Assembly (NCBI GenBank): GCA_025350965.1
Contig: JANXWV010000061.1
Coordinates: 1-44,239, forward strand
Source of the DNA: Rhizobacter sp.
Lineage (GTDB): Bacteria > Pseudomonadota > Gammaproteobacteria > Burkholderiales > Burkholderiaceae_C
Reading direction: 5' to 3'
Length of the DNA stretch: 44,239 bases
The notes beneath the pieces are model-generated. The model was given only the letters and a program-made list of their open reading frames with translations. It did no database searches and was not told the DNA's origin. Shown here piece after piece: positions 31,894 through 40,839 of the stretch (positions within the stretch are counted from its first letter, which is position 1; the number at the start of each line of letters is the position of its first letter). A program made the translations under genes and the position numbers.

Positions 31894-33111
31894 TCAGCGG
31901 CCGGTCTCTTTCAGGTAAGCCGCACGCGCCGCGATGGCGGTGTCTGCGAAGTCGGAAAACACGCCGTCGATGCCGAGGCGGAACACCTGCAGGTACTCGG
32001 CCTGCGGATCGCCCTTGTAGTCGTACGCGAGGCGGCGCTGCTCGTTCCGGAAGGTGTACGCGTGCACCGTCAGGCCGGCCTTGTGCGCGTCCGCGATCAG
32101 CGTGGTCGGCGTTTGCGTGCTGGCATCGTTCAGGTTCTTCTTGCCGTCGCCGTTGACATCGATCATGTTGCCGTTCGCGTCGTAGCTGCCCTTGACCGGC
32201 ACGATGTACGGCTTCCACGGGCCAATGCCGTCGGCGTAGGTCTTGACCTCGGCCAGGCCGGCGGGCGTGAGCATGGCGGTGAACTTGCGTGTGTCGCCGG
32301 CCTTGGCCCAATCAAAGGGGCGCGAGTAGATGGATGCGTCGGGGTTGTCGACGGTGCCGTTCTTGAAGTCGTAGTCGTCGCCGTCCACGAGCTGCACCAG
32401 CCGCGCGTTCAGGCCCTGGCCGCGCATGTACTTCAGGCTGCTCGGCTCGAAGCTCTGCACGAAGATCGGCGCTGTCTTGCTGTTCCAGCCGGCCGCATTG
32501 ATGATGGCGATGAGCTTGTCTTCGAGCGGCAGGCCCAGGTCGCGGTGGTAAGTCGGGTTCTTGGTTTCGGGGTACACGCCGATGGTGCGGCCGGTGCTTG
32601 CCGATTTCGCCTTGACCAGGTCCACCAGCTCCTGGAACGTGACGATCTTGTAGACGCCGTTGTATTGCTGCGGCCGCTCGGCATCGGTCGAGATACCGCC
32701 CAGCGTCTTGATCTCGGCGAGCGTGAAGTCGCTGGCGAACCAGCCGGTCTGCACCTCGCCGTCCACGCTGGTCGTCTTCTGACGCGCCGCGAATTCGGGG
32801 TGGCTGGCCACGTCGGTGCTGTAGGCCAGGTTCGGGTCATGGCGGGCGATCAGCACGCCGTCTTTCGTCGACACCAGGTCGGGCTCGACGAAGTCGGCGC
32901 CCAGTTCGATGGCCTTGACATAGGCCTCGTAGGTTTCCTCCGGCAGGTAGCCCGACGCACCCCGATGCGCGACCACCAGCGGAGCCGCGCCGTCGAGCGT
33001 CTTGAGCGGGCTCGGGTCATCGTTTCCGCCACAAGCGCTCAGTAGCACGCCGCCGCAAGCCAGCGCGGCGGCCAAGCGCAGATGACGCGCGTTCGTCGAG
33101 AGGGTGAACAT
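31894..33111 (-). CDS. glpQ: Lipoprotein glycerophosphodiester phosphodiesterase (GlpQ type)
   Basis: A 405-residue exported enzyme that releases glycerol-3-phosphate from phospholipid head groups. The signal peptide ends in lipobox LLSAC (Cys27). The GDPD domain starts at about residue 44 with VVAHRGASGYLPEETYEAY (His49, Arg50), then FVEPDLVSTKDGVLIARHDP (Glu76, Asp78, His91). E182 in VYPETKNPTYH follows, and the C-terminal barrel ends in GIDGVFSDFAD. Unusual: residues 318-329 read DVNGDGKKNLND, a calcium-binding loop of EF-hand/dockerin spacing set in a loop after YADGIGPW. AGGAG precedes the ATG. An 8-base palindrome GACATGTC and three spaced CATG tetramers lie in its upstream gap (33154-33170). 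Confidence 0.92.
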   Translation of the reverse strand: MFTLSTNARHLRLAAALACGGVLLSACGGNDDPSPLKTLDGAAPLVVAHRGASGYLPEETYEAYVKAIELGADFVEPDLVSTKDGVLIARHDPNLAYSTDVASHPEFAARQKTTSVDGEVQTGWFASDFTLAEIKTLGGISTDAERPQQYNGVYKIVTFQELVDLVKAKSASTGRTIGVYPETKNPTYHRDLGLPLEDKLIAIINAAGWNSKTAPIFVQSFEPSSLKYMRGQGLNARLVQLVDGDDYDFKNGTVDNPDASIYSRPFDWAKAGDTRKFTAMLTPAGLAEVKTYADGIGPWKPYIVPVKGSYDANGNMIDVNGDGKKNLNDASTQTPTTLIADAHKAGLTVHAYTFRNEQRRLAYDYKGDPQAEYLQVFRLGIDGVFSDFADTAIAARAAYLKETGR

Positions 33112-33215
33112 GGGTGGTGCTCCTCGTTGTAGTGGCCCTGAGTGTGCGCGGTTCATGTGACATGTCCATGTCGCAGACCCTCGGTGCCCGGCTTGCCGCC
33201 GCGCGTGGCGACCCT

Positions 33216-33944
33216 TCAGCGCAACGCGAGCCAAGCCGTCAAGAGGCCTATCAACACCGGCTGATGCACCATGTAGAAAGTCAGGCTCCAGCGCCCCAGC
33301 ACGGCCAAGGGCGAGGCGATGCGCGGCACGGCGCCCGCGAGCCAATGCCTGCGCCGCACCAGCGTCCACTGGCCGGCGGCAACGCCCCACCACATCACGC
33401 CAAGCCAGGGCAGCAGGGGAACATAGTCTTCGGTCACGGGCTTGTGCGTGACGAGGCCCACCCAGTTGCTCCAGCGCGTGTCGAACCCCGGGTGCGCAAC
33501 GAAGTGCGGCAACAGCAGCGCAGCCGCGCCCAGCAGCCAGAGCCAGCCGCCGGCGACCGCGCTGAGCCGCACCACGATCAGCATGAGCGCAATGCCATGC
33601 AACACGCCGAAGCTGATGAAGCTGTTCGGGAACATCCACCACGACCCCGCGCTCACCAGCAGCGCGCACAGCGCCACCTGCGCCCAGCGCCGCCAGAAGC
33701 GCGGCCAGCCCTGGCTTTGCGACAGGGCCAGCGCCTGGCCCAGCCCGGCGCAGAACAAGAACAGCGAGACGATGCAGGTGCGCTGAATGGTCCACACCGT
33801 GTCGGTGTAGAAGTTCTGGTGAATGAGCTTCGCGTGGTTCAGGTCGAACGCGAAATGGAAGGCCGCCATCCACACCACGGCCAGACCCCGCAGCGCATCG
33901 AGGCGGTCGAATCGTTCGCGGGTCGTGGGCTGGTGCAGGGGCAT
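33216..33944 (-). CDS. DUF1624 (heparan-alpha-glucosaminide N-acetyltransferase catalytic-like) membrane protein
   Basis: A 242-residue integral membrane protein. The opening RFDRLDALRGLAVVWMAAFHFAFDLN is the typical start of DUF1624 acyltransferase-like proteins, with the conserved Arg-Gly and His. Later parts (FPNSFISFGVLHGIALML, VPLLPWLGVMWWGVAAG, LGRWSLTFYMVHQPVLIG) give seven or eight hydrophobic segments with the conserved C-terminal YxxHQP. The family is thought to transfer acyl groups across the membrane; substrates in bacteria are unknown. The first 109 codons of the longer reading frame (to 34271) look non-conserved and overlap other features, so the ATG at 33944 is taken. Confidence 0.85.
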   Translation of the reverse strand: MPLHQPTTRERFDRLDALRGLAVVWMAAFHFAFDLNHAKLIHQNFYTDTVWTIQRTCIVSLFLFCAGLGQALALSQSQGWPRFWRRWAQVALCALLVSAGSWWMFPNSFISFGVLHGIALMLIVVRLSAVAGGWLWLLGAAALLLPHFVAHPGFDTRWSNWVGLVTHKPVTEDYVPLLPWLGVMWWGVAAGQWTLVRRRHWLAGAVPRIASPLAVLGRWSLTFYMVHQPVLIGLLTAWLALR

Positions 33945-34052
33945 GCGCAAACGATAGCGCACGGCCTCACCGACCCGACGCGCGATCAGGTCGCCGCAGC
34001 GGTCGCGCGGCGCAGGCCCAGGTATTCCAGCAGCGACCCGGCGCCAGCCGAG

Positions 34053-34238
34053 ACCTTCGCCGATGTGGCCGAACCCGCCGTCGCGGTGCCGTTCAAACTG
34101 GCCGCAGTGTCGGGCACGCTGTCGTTCATCACCACGACCACGGTGGTTGGAACGCCGGTCGACCTCACGCTCTCCGAACGGGCACGGGAGACCTTCTTCC
34201 CCGCCGACGAGCAGACTGCCGCAGCGCTGAGAGCCTGA
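34053..34238 (+). pseudogene. Possible C-terminal remnant of a regulatory protein
   Basis: The final 61 codons of an open frame read VPFKLAAVSGTLSFITTTTV and then VGTPVDLTLSERARETFFPADEQTAAALRA before TGA. This block looks like a real protein end: from memory it resembles the C-termini of some Burkholderiales helix-turn-helix regulators, which I cannot verify here. No start, DNA-binding domain or ribosome binding site precedes it. The rest of the 325-base gap between the DUF1624 gene and the glutathione transferase gene shows nothing else apart from the transferase promoter. Confidence 0.3.
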
Positions 34239-34256
34239 GCCATCGGACCCGCGCGC

Positions 34257-34262
34257 TACAGT
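34257..34262 (+). promoter_or_regulatory. -10-like box placed for a leaderless glutathione transferase mRNA
   Basis: TACAGT (4 of 6 to TATAAT) ends 7 bases before the ATG at 34270, with no Shine-Dalgarno. The spacing equals that before dapC and map. Confidence 0.4.
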
Positions 34263-34269
34263 CGGCCGC

Positions 34270-35019
34270 ATGGCATACGAACTGCATTACTGGCCCACGA
34301 TTCAAGGGCGCGGCGAATTCGTTCGGCTGGCGCTCGAAGCCGCCGGCGCGCCCTACATCGACGTGGCCCGCGGTCAGCCGGAGGCCGGCCAGGGCATGCC
34401 GTCGATGCTGCACGCGCTGAACAACAGCACCTCGCCGCACCCACCTTTCGCGCCGCCGTTTCTGAGGGACGGCGCGCTCGTGGTCGGCCAGACGGCGGCC
34501 ATCCTGCACTACCTTGCGCCCATGCTGAAGCTGGTGGCGCGCAGCGAGCAGGCACGCGCCTGGACACAGCAGATTCAACTGACTGTCGGCGACATGGTGA
34601 ACGAGGCCCACGACACGCACCACCCGGTGGGCACCACGCTTTACTACGAAGACCAGAAGCCCGAAGCATCGCGCCGCGCGCGCGAGTTCTGCGCCACGCG
34701 GCTGCCGAAATACCTGCACTGGTTCGAACGCATCATCGCGGGCAACCCGGCCGGGCAACGCCACCTGGTGGGCGGGCGCCTGAGCTACGCCGACCTGTCG
34801 CTGTTTCAACTGGTCGAAGGGCTGCGCTATGCCTTTCCGACCGCCACCGAGACGGTATTGTCGGCAACACCCCAGGTGGCCGGCTGGCACGACCGCGTTG
34901 CCGCGCTGCCCAAGGTGGCGGCTTACCTGCGCAGCGCGCGGCGGCTGCCCTTCAACGAACAGGGCATCTTCCGGCGCTACCCGGAGCTGGACTTTCCGGC
35001 GACTGCCGAGGCACCGTGA
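34270..35019 (+). CDS. Glutathione S-transferase family protein
   Basis: A 249-residue cytoplasmic protein with an N-terminal thioredoxin-fold domain (LHYWPTIQGRGEFVRLALEAAG; the glutathione-contacting GQTAAILHYL near residue 78) and a C-terminal all-helical domain (about 95-235) with YADLSLFQLVEGL, the N-capping-box region. The pattern GRGEFVRLALE and the insertion HDTHHPVGTTLYYEDQKPEA belong to a bacterial GST subgroup; the electrophilic substrate is unknown. It stands alone with its own promoter and is convergent with the glycine-zipper gene. Confidence 0.92.
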   Translation: MAYELHYWPTIQGRGEFVRLALEAAGAPYIDVARGQPEAGQGMPSMLHALNNSTSPHPPFAPPFLRDGALVVGQTAAILHYLAPMLKLVARSEQARAWTQQIQLTVGDMVNEAHDTHHPVGTTLYYEDQKPEASRRAREFCATRLPKYLHWFERIIAGNPAGQRHLVGGRLSYADLSLFQLVEGLRYAFPTATETVLSATPQVAGWHDRVAALPKVAAYLRSARRLPFNEQGIFRRYPELDFPATAEAP

Positions 35020-35029
35020 GGCGCGCGCG

Positions 35030-35749
35030 TCAGCTGCTCTGGCTAGCGCGCTCCCATGCGTCGCGGGTCGCGGCCCTGGCGCGGCCCCACTCCAGGCGCG
35101 AGCTGCCGCGCGCGTCGGCCCACCCTTTGGACAACTCGGCTTCCGCCTCTTCGAACGTGCGGCCCAGGTGGTCGCGACGGGCGGCCATGCCGTAGCCGTA
35201 GGCCGGTGCGTAGTCATCGAAGTTGTCGTCGGGCGCCACGTCGGTGCGGGTCGAGAAGTTGCTGCGCCAGTAGGTCTCTTCGACGGTCGGGTCGACGAGT
35301 TCAGCCACGCCCTTGCCGGCCAGACCGCCGATGACCGCGCCCAACGCTGCACCGATGGCGGTGCCCAGCGGGCCGGCGACCGTGCCCACGGCCGCACCCG
35401 CCGCGGCACCCCCCATCGCGGCGCCGAGGCCGGTGCCGATGGGGTGTGCGCCGGGCGTGCCGGTGATCGGGTCGAGGTTCAAGCTACCGGCCGCGCTATC
35501 GCCAGGCACGCCCGGCACACCGCTCACCACAGGCTCGCCGATGCGGGCTGGTGACTGGCGCGGATCGCGGACGATCGTGTCGGCGTAGGCGTCTTTGGCG
35601 CGTTCGAGTTGCCGGTCGGTGATGCGGCCCGTCATGTGCAGGCGCTCCACGTCGCGCAGGTAACCGACCAGCACGGCCGGCTCGACGACCGTCGGGCTGC
35701 CGAGTTGGCGCAGCAGGTCGGTGTAGGTTTGCTCTGAAGTCTTTTCCAT
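35030..35749 (-). CDS. Glycine-zipper protein of unknown function
   Basis: A 239-residue protein. Residues 1-75 are charged and helical (TYTDLLRQLGSPTVVEPAVL). The middle (about 85-155) is Gly/Ala/Pro-rich with a glycine-zipper membrane-like stretch (GLGAAMGGAAAGAAVGTVAG and GAALGAVIGGLAGKG). The C-terminal part (about 165-239) has DDNFDDYAPAYGYGMAARR and an amphipathic helix. Such zippers can insert in or associate with membranes and are common in stress-related proteins. I do not recognise a named family. AAGG lies 7 bases before the ATG at 35749, favouring it over the ATG at 35764. The 122-base gap to purL shows nothing clear. Confidence 0.75.
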   Translation of the reverse strand: MEKTSEQTYTDLLRQLGSPTVVEPAVLVGYLRDVERLHMTGRITDRQLERAKDAYADTIVRDPRQSPARIGEPVVSGVPGVPGDSAAGSLNLDPITGTPGAHPIGTGLGAAMGGAAAGAAVGTVAGPLGTAIGAALGAVIGGLAGKGVAELVDPTVEETYWRSNFSTRTDVAPDDNFDDYAPAYGYGMAARRDHLGRTFEEAEAELSKGWADARGSSRLEWGRARAATRDAWERASQSS

Positions 35750-35871
35750 GGCGCTGCCTTTCATGCCGAAGTTGAGGGCATCAAGGTAGGCGCAACGCGC
35801 CAGCGCGCGTGTCAGCCATCGGCTTGTGCGGCGGACGGACGCCGCCGCTTCCACACAGGCCTCTCAGCCCT

Positions 35872-38800
35872 TCAACCGACCCAGCGGCGCGCGTTGGCGA
35901 ACATGCGCATCCACGGGCTGGCGCTGCCGCGCTCACCGCAAGTCCAGCTCATCTGGACGTTCCGGAACACGCGCTCCGGGTGCGGCATCAGCGCGCTGAA
36001 ACGCCCGTCGCCGGTGGTCACTGCGGTCAGGCCACCGGGGCTGCCGTTGGGGTTGAACGGGTAGGCCTCGGTGGCCGCGCCGGTGTTGTCGACGAAGCGC
36101 ATCGCGCGCAGCACCTGCTGGCTGTCGCCGTGCTGCGAGAAGTCGGCGAAGCCTTCGCCGTGCGCCACGGCAATCGGCAGGCGGCTGCCGGCCATGCCGG
36201 TAAAGAAGATCGACGGGCTCTCGAGCACTTCGACCATCGACAGGCGCGCTTCGAACTGCTCGCTCTTGTTGCGCGTGAACTTCGGCCACGCCTGCGCGCC
36301 GGGGATGATGGGAGCCAGTGCGGCCATCATCTGGCAGCCGTTGCACACACCCAGCGCAAAGGTGTTGCGGCGGTTGAAGAACGCCGCGAATTGCTCGGCG
36401 AGCAAGGGGTTGAACATGACCGAGCGTGCCCAGCCTTCCCCCGCGCCGAGCGTGTCGCCGTAACTGAAGCCCCCGCAGGCCACGAAGCCCTGGAACATGT
36501 CGAGCCGCGCCCTGCCGCTTTGCAAGTCGGTCATGTGCACGTCGAAGGTGTCGAAGCCCGCCAGGTTCATGGCGTAGCTCATCTCGACGTGCGAGTTGAC
36601 ACCCTGTTCTCGAAGGATGGCGAGCTTCGGCCGTGTGACCGCAAGCGCCGCGCCAGTGATCTGACCGGCCACGTCTTGCGTGGCGTCGAAGCTCAGGTGC
36701 ACGTGCATGCCGGGGTCATCGGCGCGGCCCACTGCCGCATGCTCGGCATCGGCACACACCGGGTTGTCGCGCAGCTGCGAGATGCGCCAGCTCACGTCGT
36801 CCCAGGCCTGGTGCAGGTCACGCAGCGGCGCGCTGAACTGGGCCTTGGCGTCGCGCCACACTTCGACCGCAGCTCGGTCGTTCGGCTTGCCGATGAAGTG
36901 GCTGTGCTTGCTCAGGCCGAACTCTCGCAGCAGTTGCATCACCTCGTTGCGCACCTGGGTGGCCACCTGGATCACGACGCCCAGCTCTTCGTTGAACAGC
37001 GCGCGCAAGGTCAACTCGTTGCGCCGCGTGCCGACCTGCGCGGCCCAGTTCTTCGAGTCACCGTACTCGGCGCGGCTGTCGCTGATGCCGTCGCCTTCGG
37101 TCACGAGCATGTCCACGTTCAGGCTCACGCCCAGGTGGCCGGCGAAGGCCATTTCGCAGACAGTGGCCCACAGGCCGCCGTCGCTGCGGTCGTGGTACGC
37201 CAGCAGCTTGCCCTCACCGCGCAGCCGGTTGATGGCCGCCACCAGCGCCTTGAGTTGCGCCGGGTTGTCGAGGTCGGGCACGCCGTCTTGCGCGGCCGAG
37301 CCGTACTGACCCGTCACCTGCGCGAGCATCGAGCCGGCCATGCGCTTCTTGCCATTCCCCAGGTCGATCAAAATCAGCGTCGTGTCGCCCGGCTGAAGCT
37401 GTGGCGTGAGCGTGGCGCGCACGTCGGCCAGCGTGGCGAACGCGGTGACGATCAGGCTGACGGGTGCGGTGACCTGCTTGATTTCGCCGTCAGCCGACCA
37501 ACGGGTTCGCATCGACAAGCTGTCTTTGCCGACCGGCACGCTGATGCCGAGCGCCGGGCACAACTCCATGCCGACGGCCTTCACCGTGTCGTACAGGTCG
37601 GCGTCTTCGCCGGGTTCGCCGCAGGCCGCCATCCAGTTGCAGCTGAGCTTGACGCGGCTCAGCTCGAACGGCGCGGCCAGCAGGTTGGTGATGGCCTCGC
37701 CGACGGCCATGCGGCCCGACGCGGGCGCGTCGAGCGCGGCCAGGGGCGTGCGTTCGCCCATCGCCATGGCCTCGCCCTGGAAGCCGCTGTAGTCGGCCAG
37801 CGTCACGGCGCAATCGGCCACCGGCACCTGCCACGGGCCGACCATCTGGTCGCGGCTGTTCAACCCGCCCACGGTGCGGTCGCCGATGGTGATGAGGAAG
37901 CGCTTGCTGGCCACGGTCGGGTGGCGGAGCACGTCGAACGCAACCTTCTCCAGCGCCACATCGGTCAGGTCGAGCGCAGGCGACGTGCGCGCCACGCGGA
38001 CCGCGTTGCGCTGCGTCTTGGGCGGCTTGCCGAGCAGCACGTCCATCGGCATGTCGATAGTGCGTTCACCTCCGGCGCCGTCTTCGAGGATCAGGGCCTT
38101 CTCAAGGGTCGCCACGCCGACGACGCCGAACGGGCAGCGCTCGCGCTCGCACATCGCGCGAAACATCGGCAGCGCTTCGGGCGCCACCGCCATCACGTAA
38201 CGCTCCTGGCTCTCGTTGCACCAGATCTCTTTCGGCGCAAGGCCGCTTTCTTCGAGCGGCACGGCGCGCAAATCGAAGCGTGCGCCCCGGCCAGCGCCGT
38301 CCACGAGCTCGGGGAAAGCGTTGCTGATGCCGCCGGCGCCCACGTCGTGAATCGCGAGGATCGGGTTGCTCGCTCCCAAGGCCCAGCAATGGTTGATGAC
38401 CTCTTGCGCGCGCCGTTCGATCTCGGGGTTGCCGCGCTGCACCGAATCGAAGTCGAGCGCCGCCGCGTTGGTGCCTGCCGCGAGTGAACTGGCGGCGCCA
38501 CCGCCCATGCCGATGCGCATGCCGGGGCCGCCGAGCTGGATCAGCAAGGTGCCGGCCGGGAACGCGATCTTCTGCGTTTGCGAGGCCGAGATGTTGCCCA
38601 GACCACCGGCGATCATGATGGGCTTGTGGTACCCGCGGCGCACCGCGTCAGCGCCCTCGCCGACCGTCTGCTCGTAGACGCGGAAGTAGCCGCCCAGGTT
38701 GGCGCGGCCGAACTCGTTGTTGAACGCGGCGCCGCCGAGCGGGCCGTCGAGCATGATTTGCAGCGCGCTCGCGATGTGGTCCGGCTTGCCATAGGGCTGC

Positions 38801-39918
38801 TGCTCCCAAGGCTCGGAGCTCGAAGGCCCGGACAAGCCGGGCCGCCCGGGCAGGTGCAGGTTCGACACGCTGAAGCCCGTGATGCCAGCCTTGGGGCGCG
38901 AGCCGCGCCCGGTAGCGCCTTCGTCGCGGATCTCGCCGCCCGCGCCGGTGGATGCGCCGGGAAACGGCGAGATCGCGGTCGGGTGGTTGTGCGTCTCCAC
39001 CTTCATCAGCACGTGCACTTCTTCGCTGCGTGCGCTGTAGATCGGTGCGTTGGTGTAACCCTGCGGCAGCCAGCGCTCGATGGTGCCGCCTTCCATGACC
39101 GAGGCGTTGTCGCTGTAAGCGATCACGGTGTGTTGCGGCGCCATTGCGTGGGTGTTGCGGATCATCTGGAACATCGAGCGTTCCTGCGCCACGCCGTCAA
39201 CCGTGAACTGCGCGTTGAAGATCTTGTGGCGGCAGTGCTCGCTGTTGGCCTGCGCGAACATCATCAGCTCTACATCGCTCGGGTTGCGTTTCAGCACCGT
39301 GAACGCGTCGACAAGGTAGTCGATCTCGTCCCCCGACAAAGCCAGGCCGAACTCGGTGTTCGCGCCGACCAGCGCTGCGCGGCCCGCACCCAACACATCG
39401 ACATGCGCCATGGGCTCGGCGGGTTGCGCGTCGAACAAGTGATGCGCGTCTTCGCGGGCCACCAGCACGCTCTCGGTCATGCGGTCGTGCAGCAGCGCGG
39501 CGCAGGCCGCAAGTTCATCGGCGCTGAGCGGCTTGCTGCCGCCGAGCAGGCCGGTCTTGATGGCAAGTCGGAACTCGGTGACGCGTTCGACACGCTTCAG
39601 CGCCAAGCCACAGTTGTGCGCAATGTCGGTGGCCTTCGAGGCCCACGGCGACACGGTGCCGAGCCGCGGTGCAACGACGACCAGTGTGCCTTCTGTCGGG
39701 CCGGCGTAGGCATCACCGTAACGCAGCAGCGCCGTCAACGTGTCGTGTTCTTCGCGGGTGAGTTCCGCCGCGCTCGCCACCCAGTGCACGTGCCGCGCCG
39801 CCACCGCCGTGACACGCGGTGCGACCGCCTGCAGCCGCGCCAGCAACGCCTGCGCGCGGAAATCGGACAGCGCGTTGCCGCCCTCGAAGTGGGTCAGGTG
39901 CTGGGAGGTGGAGGTCAC
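35872..39918 (-). CDS. purL: Phosphoribosylformylglycinamidine synthase
   Basis: A 1348-residue single-chain PurL of the proteobacterial type, converting FGAR, ATP and glutamine to FGAM in purine synthesis. N-terminal domain (about 1-180; [22 protein letters not shown]), linker, two AIRS-type ATP-binding halves ([28 protein letters not shown]; later [16 protein letters not shown]) and a C-terminal glutamine amidotransferase (about 1050 to the end) with [20 protein letters not shown], nucleophile Cys in [11 protein letters not shown] and HGEGFADF. All parts are present. The start is GTG with no clear ribosome binding site. It is divergent from map, with 92 bases between starts. Confidence 0.98.
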   Translation of the reverse strand: MTSTSQHLTHFEGGNALSDFRAQALLARLQAVAPRVTAVAARHVHWVASAAELTREEHDTLTALLRYGDAYAGPTEGTLVVVAPRLGTVSPWASKATDIAHNCGLALKRVERVTEFRLAIKTGLLGGSKPLSADELAACAALLHDRMTESVLVAREDAHHLFDAQPAEPMAHVDVLGAGRAALVGANTEFGLALSGDEIDYLVDAFTVLKRNPSDVELMMFAQANSEHCRHKIFNAQFTVDGVAQERSMFQMIRNTHAMAPQHTVIAYSDNASVMEGGTIERWLPQGYTNAPIYSARSEEVHVLMKVETHNHPTAISPFPGASTGAGGEIRDEGATGRGSRPKAGITGFSVSNLHLPGRPGLSGPSSSEPWEQQPYGKPDHIASALQIMLDGPLGGAAFNNEFGRANLGGYFRVYEQTVGEGADAVRRGYHKPIMIAGGLGNISASQTQKIAFPAGTLLIQLGGPGMRIGMGGGAASSLAAGTNAAALDFDSVQRGNPEIERRAQEVINHCWALGASNPILAIHDVGAGGISNAFPELVDGAGRGARFDLRAVPLEESGLAPKEIWCNESQERYVMAVAPEALPMFRAMCERERCPFGVVGVATLEKALILEDGAGGERTIDMPMDVLLGKPPKTQRNAVRVARTSPALDLTDVALEKVAFDVLRHPTVASKRFLITIGDRTVGGLNSRDQMVGPWQVPVADCAVTLADYSGFQGEAMAMGERTPLAALDAPASGRMAVGEAITNLLAAPFELSRVKLSCNWMAACGEPGEDADLYDTVKAVGMELCPALGISVPVGKDSLSMRTRWSADGEIKQVTAPVSLIVTAFATLADVRATLTPQLQPGDTTLILIDLGNGKKRMAGSMLAQVTGQYGSAAQDGVPDLDNPAQLKALVAAINRLRGEGKLLAYHDRSDGGLWATVCEMAFAGHLGVSLNVDMLVTEGDGISDSRAEYGDSKNWAAQVGTRRNELTLRALFNEELGVVIQVATQVRNEVMQLLREFGLSKHSHFIGKPNDRAAVEVWRDAKAQFSAPLRDLHQAWDDVSWRISQLRDNPVCADAEHAAVGRADDPGMHVHLSFDATQDVAGQITGAALAVTRPKLAILREQGVNSHVEMSYAMNLAGFDTFDVHMTDLQSGRARLDMFQGFVACGGFSYGDTLGAGEGWARSVMFNPLLAEQFAAFFNRRNTFALGVCNGCQMMAALAPIIPGAQAWPKFTRNKSEQFEARLSMVEVLESPSIFFTGMAGSRLPIAVAHGEGFADFSQHGDSQQVLRAMRFVDNTGAATEAYPFNPNGSPGGLTAVTTGDGRFSALMPHPERVFRNVQMSWTCGERGSASPWMRMFANARRWVG

Positions 39919-39997
39919 GCGGGGCGGGCTCGGGCAGGTTGCGGCTCGGCCGGAGCGAGGGCGCTCCGGTGCAAGCCCATGAGTTTACGGGGCCTGA

Positions 39998-40003
39998 GAT
40001 AAT
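39998..40003 (+). promoter_or_regulatory. Extended -10 box placed for a leaderless map mRNA
   Basis: TGAGATAAT contains GATAAT (5 of 6) preceded by TGN, an extended -10 that needs no good -35. It ends exactly 7 bases before the ATG at 40011. A second ATG at 40002 lies inside the box and is unlikely to be used. Confidence 0.55.
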
Positions 40004-40010
40004 GCATGCC

Positions 40011-40832
40011 ATGACGATCACCATCAAAACAGCTGCCGACGTCGAGCACATGCGCATCGCCGGCCGCCTGGCTTCCGAAGTGCTGGACATGCTCACGCCC
40101 CACGTCAAGCCCGGCATCACGACCGATGAACTCGACCGCCTGGCGCACGACCACATCGTGAATGTGCAGTTGGCCATTCCTGCGCCGCTGAACTACGCGC
40201 CCGCCGGTTACACACCGTACCCGAAGTCGATCTGCACCTCGATCAACCACCAGGTTTGCCACGGTATTCCGAACGACCGGCCGCTGAAGAACGGCGACAT
40301 CGTGAACATCGACGTGACGGTCATCAAGAACGGCTGGCACGGCGACACCAGCCGCATGTTCGTTGTCGGTGAAGGCTCCATTGCTGCGAAGCGGCTGTGC
40401 CAGTTCACGTACGACGCCATGTGGAAAGGCATCGTCAAGGTCAAGCCCGGCGTGCGCCTGGGCGACATCGGCCACGCGATTCAAACCTTTGCCGAGAACG
40501 CGGGCTTCTCGGTCGTGCGCGAGTTCTGCGGCCATGGCATCGGACAGAAGTTCCACGAAGAACCGCAGGTGCTGCACTACGGCCGCCCGGGCACGCTGGA
40601 CACACTCGTGCCGGGCATGATGTTCACGATCGAGCCGATGATCAACGCCGGCAAGCGCGACATCCGCGAGTTCGGCGACGGCTGGACCATCGCCACCAAA
40701 GACAGGTCGCTTTCAGCCCAGTGGGAGCACACCGTGCTCGTCACCGACACCGGCTACGAGGTCATGACGCTCTCGGCCGGCAGCCCGCCGGTGCCGGCCT
40801 TCGTGACGACGGCCACAGCCGCGCACGCCTAG
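40011..40832 (+). CDS. map: Methionine aminopeptidase, type I
   Basis: A 273-residue enzyme that removes the initiator methionine from new proteins. The metal-binding set is complete: Asp101 (NIDVTV), Asp112 (HGDTSRMF), His175 ([12 protein letters not shown]), Glu208 (FTIEPM) and Glu239 ([10 protein letters not shown]), with His84 and His182 in the active site. The [12 protein letters not shown] segment is typical. Length fits the type I short form. glnD begins 8 bases later, an arrangement shared with many proteobacteria. Confidence 0.98.
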   Translation: MTITIKTAADVEHMRIAGRLASEVLDMLTPHVKPGITTDELDRLAHDHIVNVQLAIPAPLNYAPAGYTPYPKSICTSINHQVCHGIPNDRPLKNGDIVNIDVTVIKNGWHGDTSRMFVVGEGSIAAKRLCQFTYDAMWKGIVKVKPGVRLGDIGHAIQTFAENAGFSVVREFCGHGIGQKFHEEPQVLHYGRPGTLDTLVPGMMFTIEPMINAGKRDIREFGDGWTIATKDRSLSAQWEHTVLVTDTGYEVMTLSAGSPPVPAFVTTATAAHA

Positions 40833-40839
40833 GGCCGAA

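Noticed and set aside
33114..34238. 374-codon plus-strand frame
   Set aside because: Most of it is antisense to the DUF1624 gene; only the last 61 codons look like a protein end.
35809..38487. 892-codon open frame opposite purL
   Set aside because: It is fully antisense to a well conserved gene, with His/Arg/Val/Gln-rich low-information composition, as expected from a GC-rich shadow frame.
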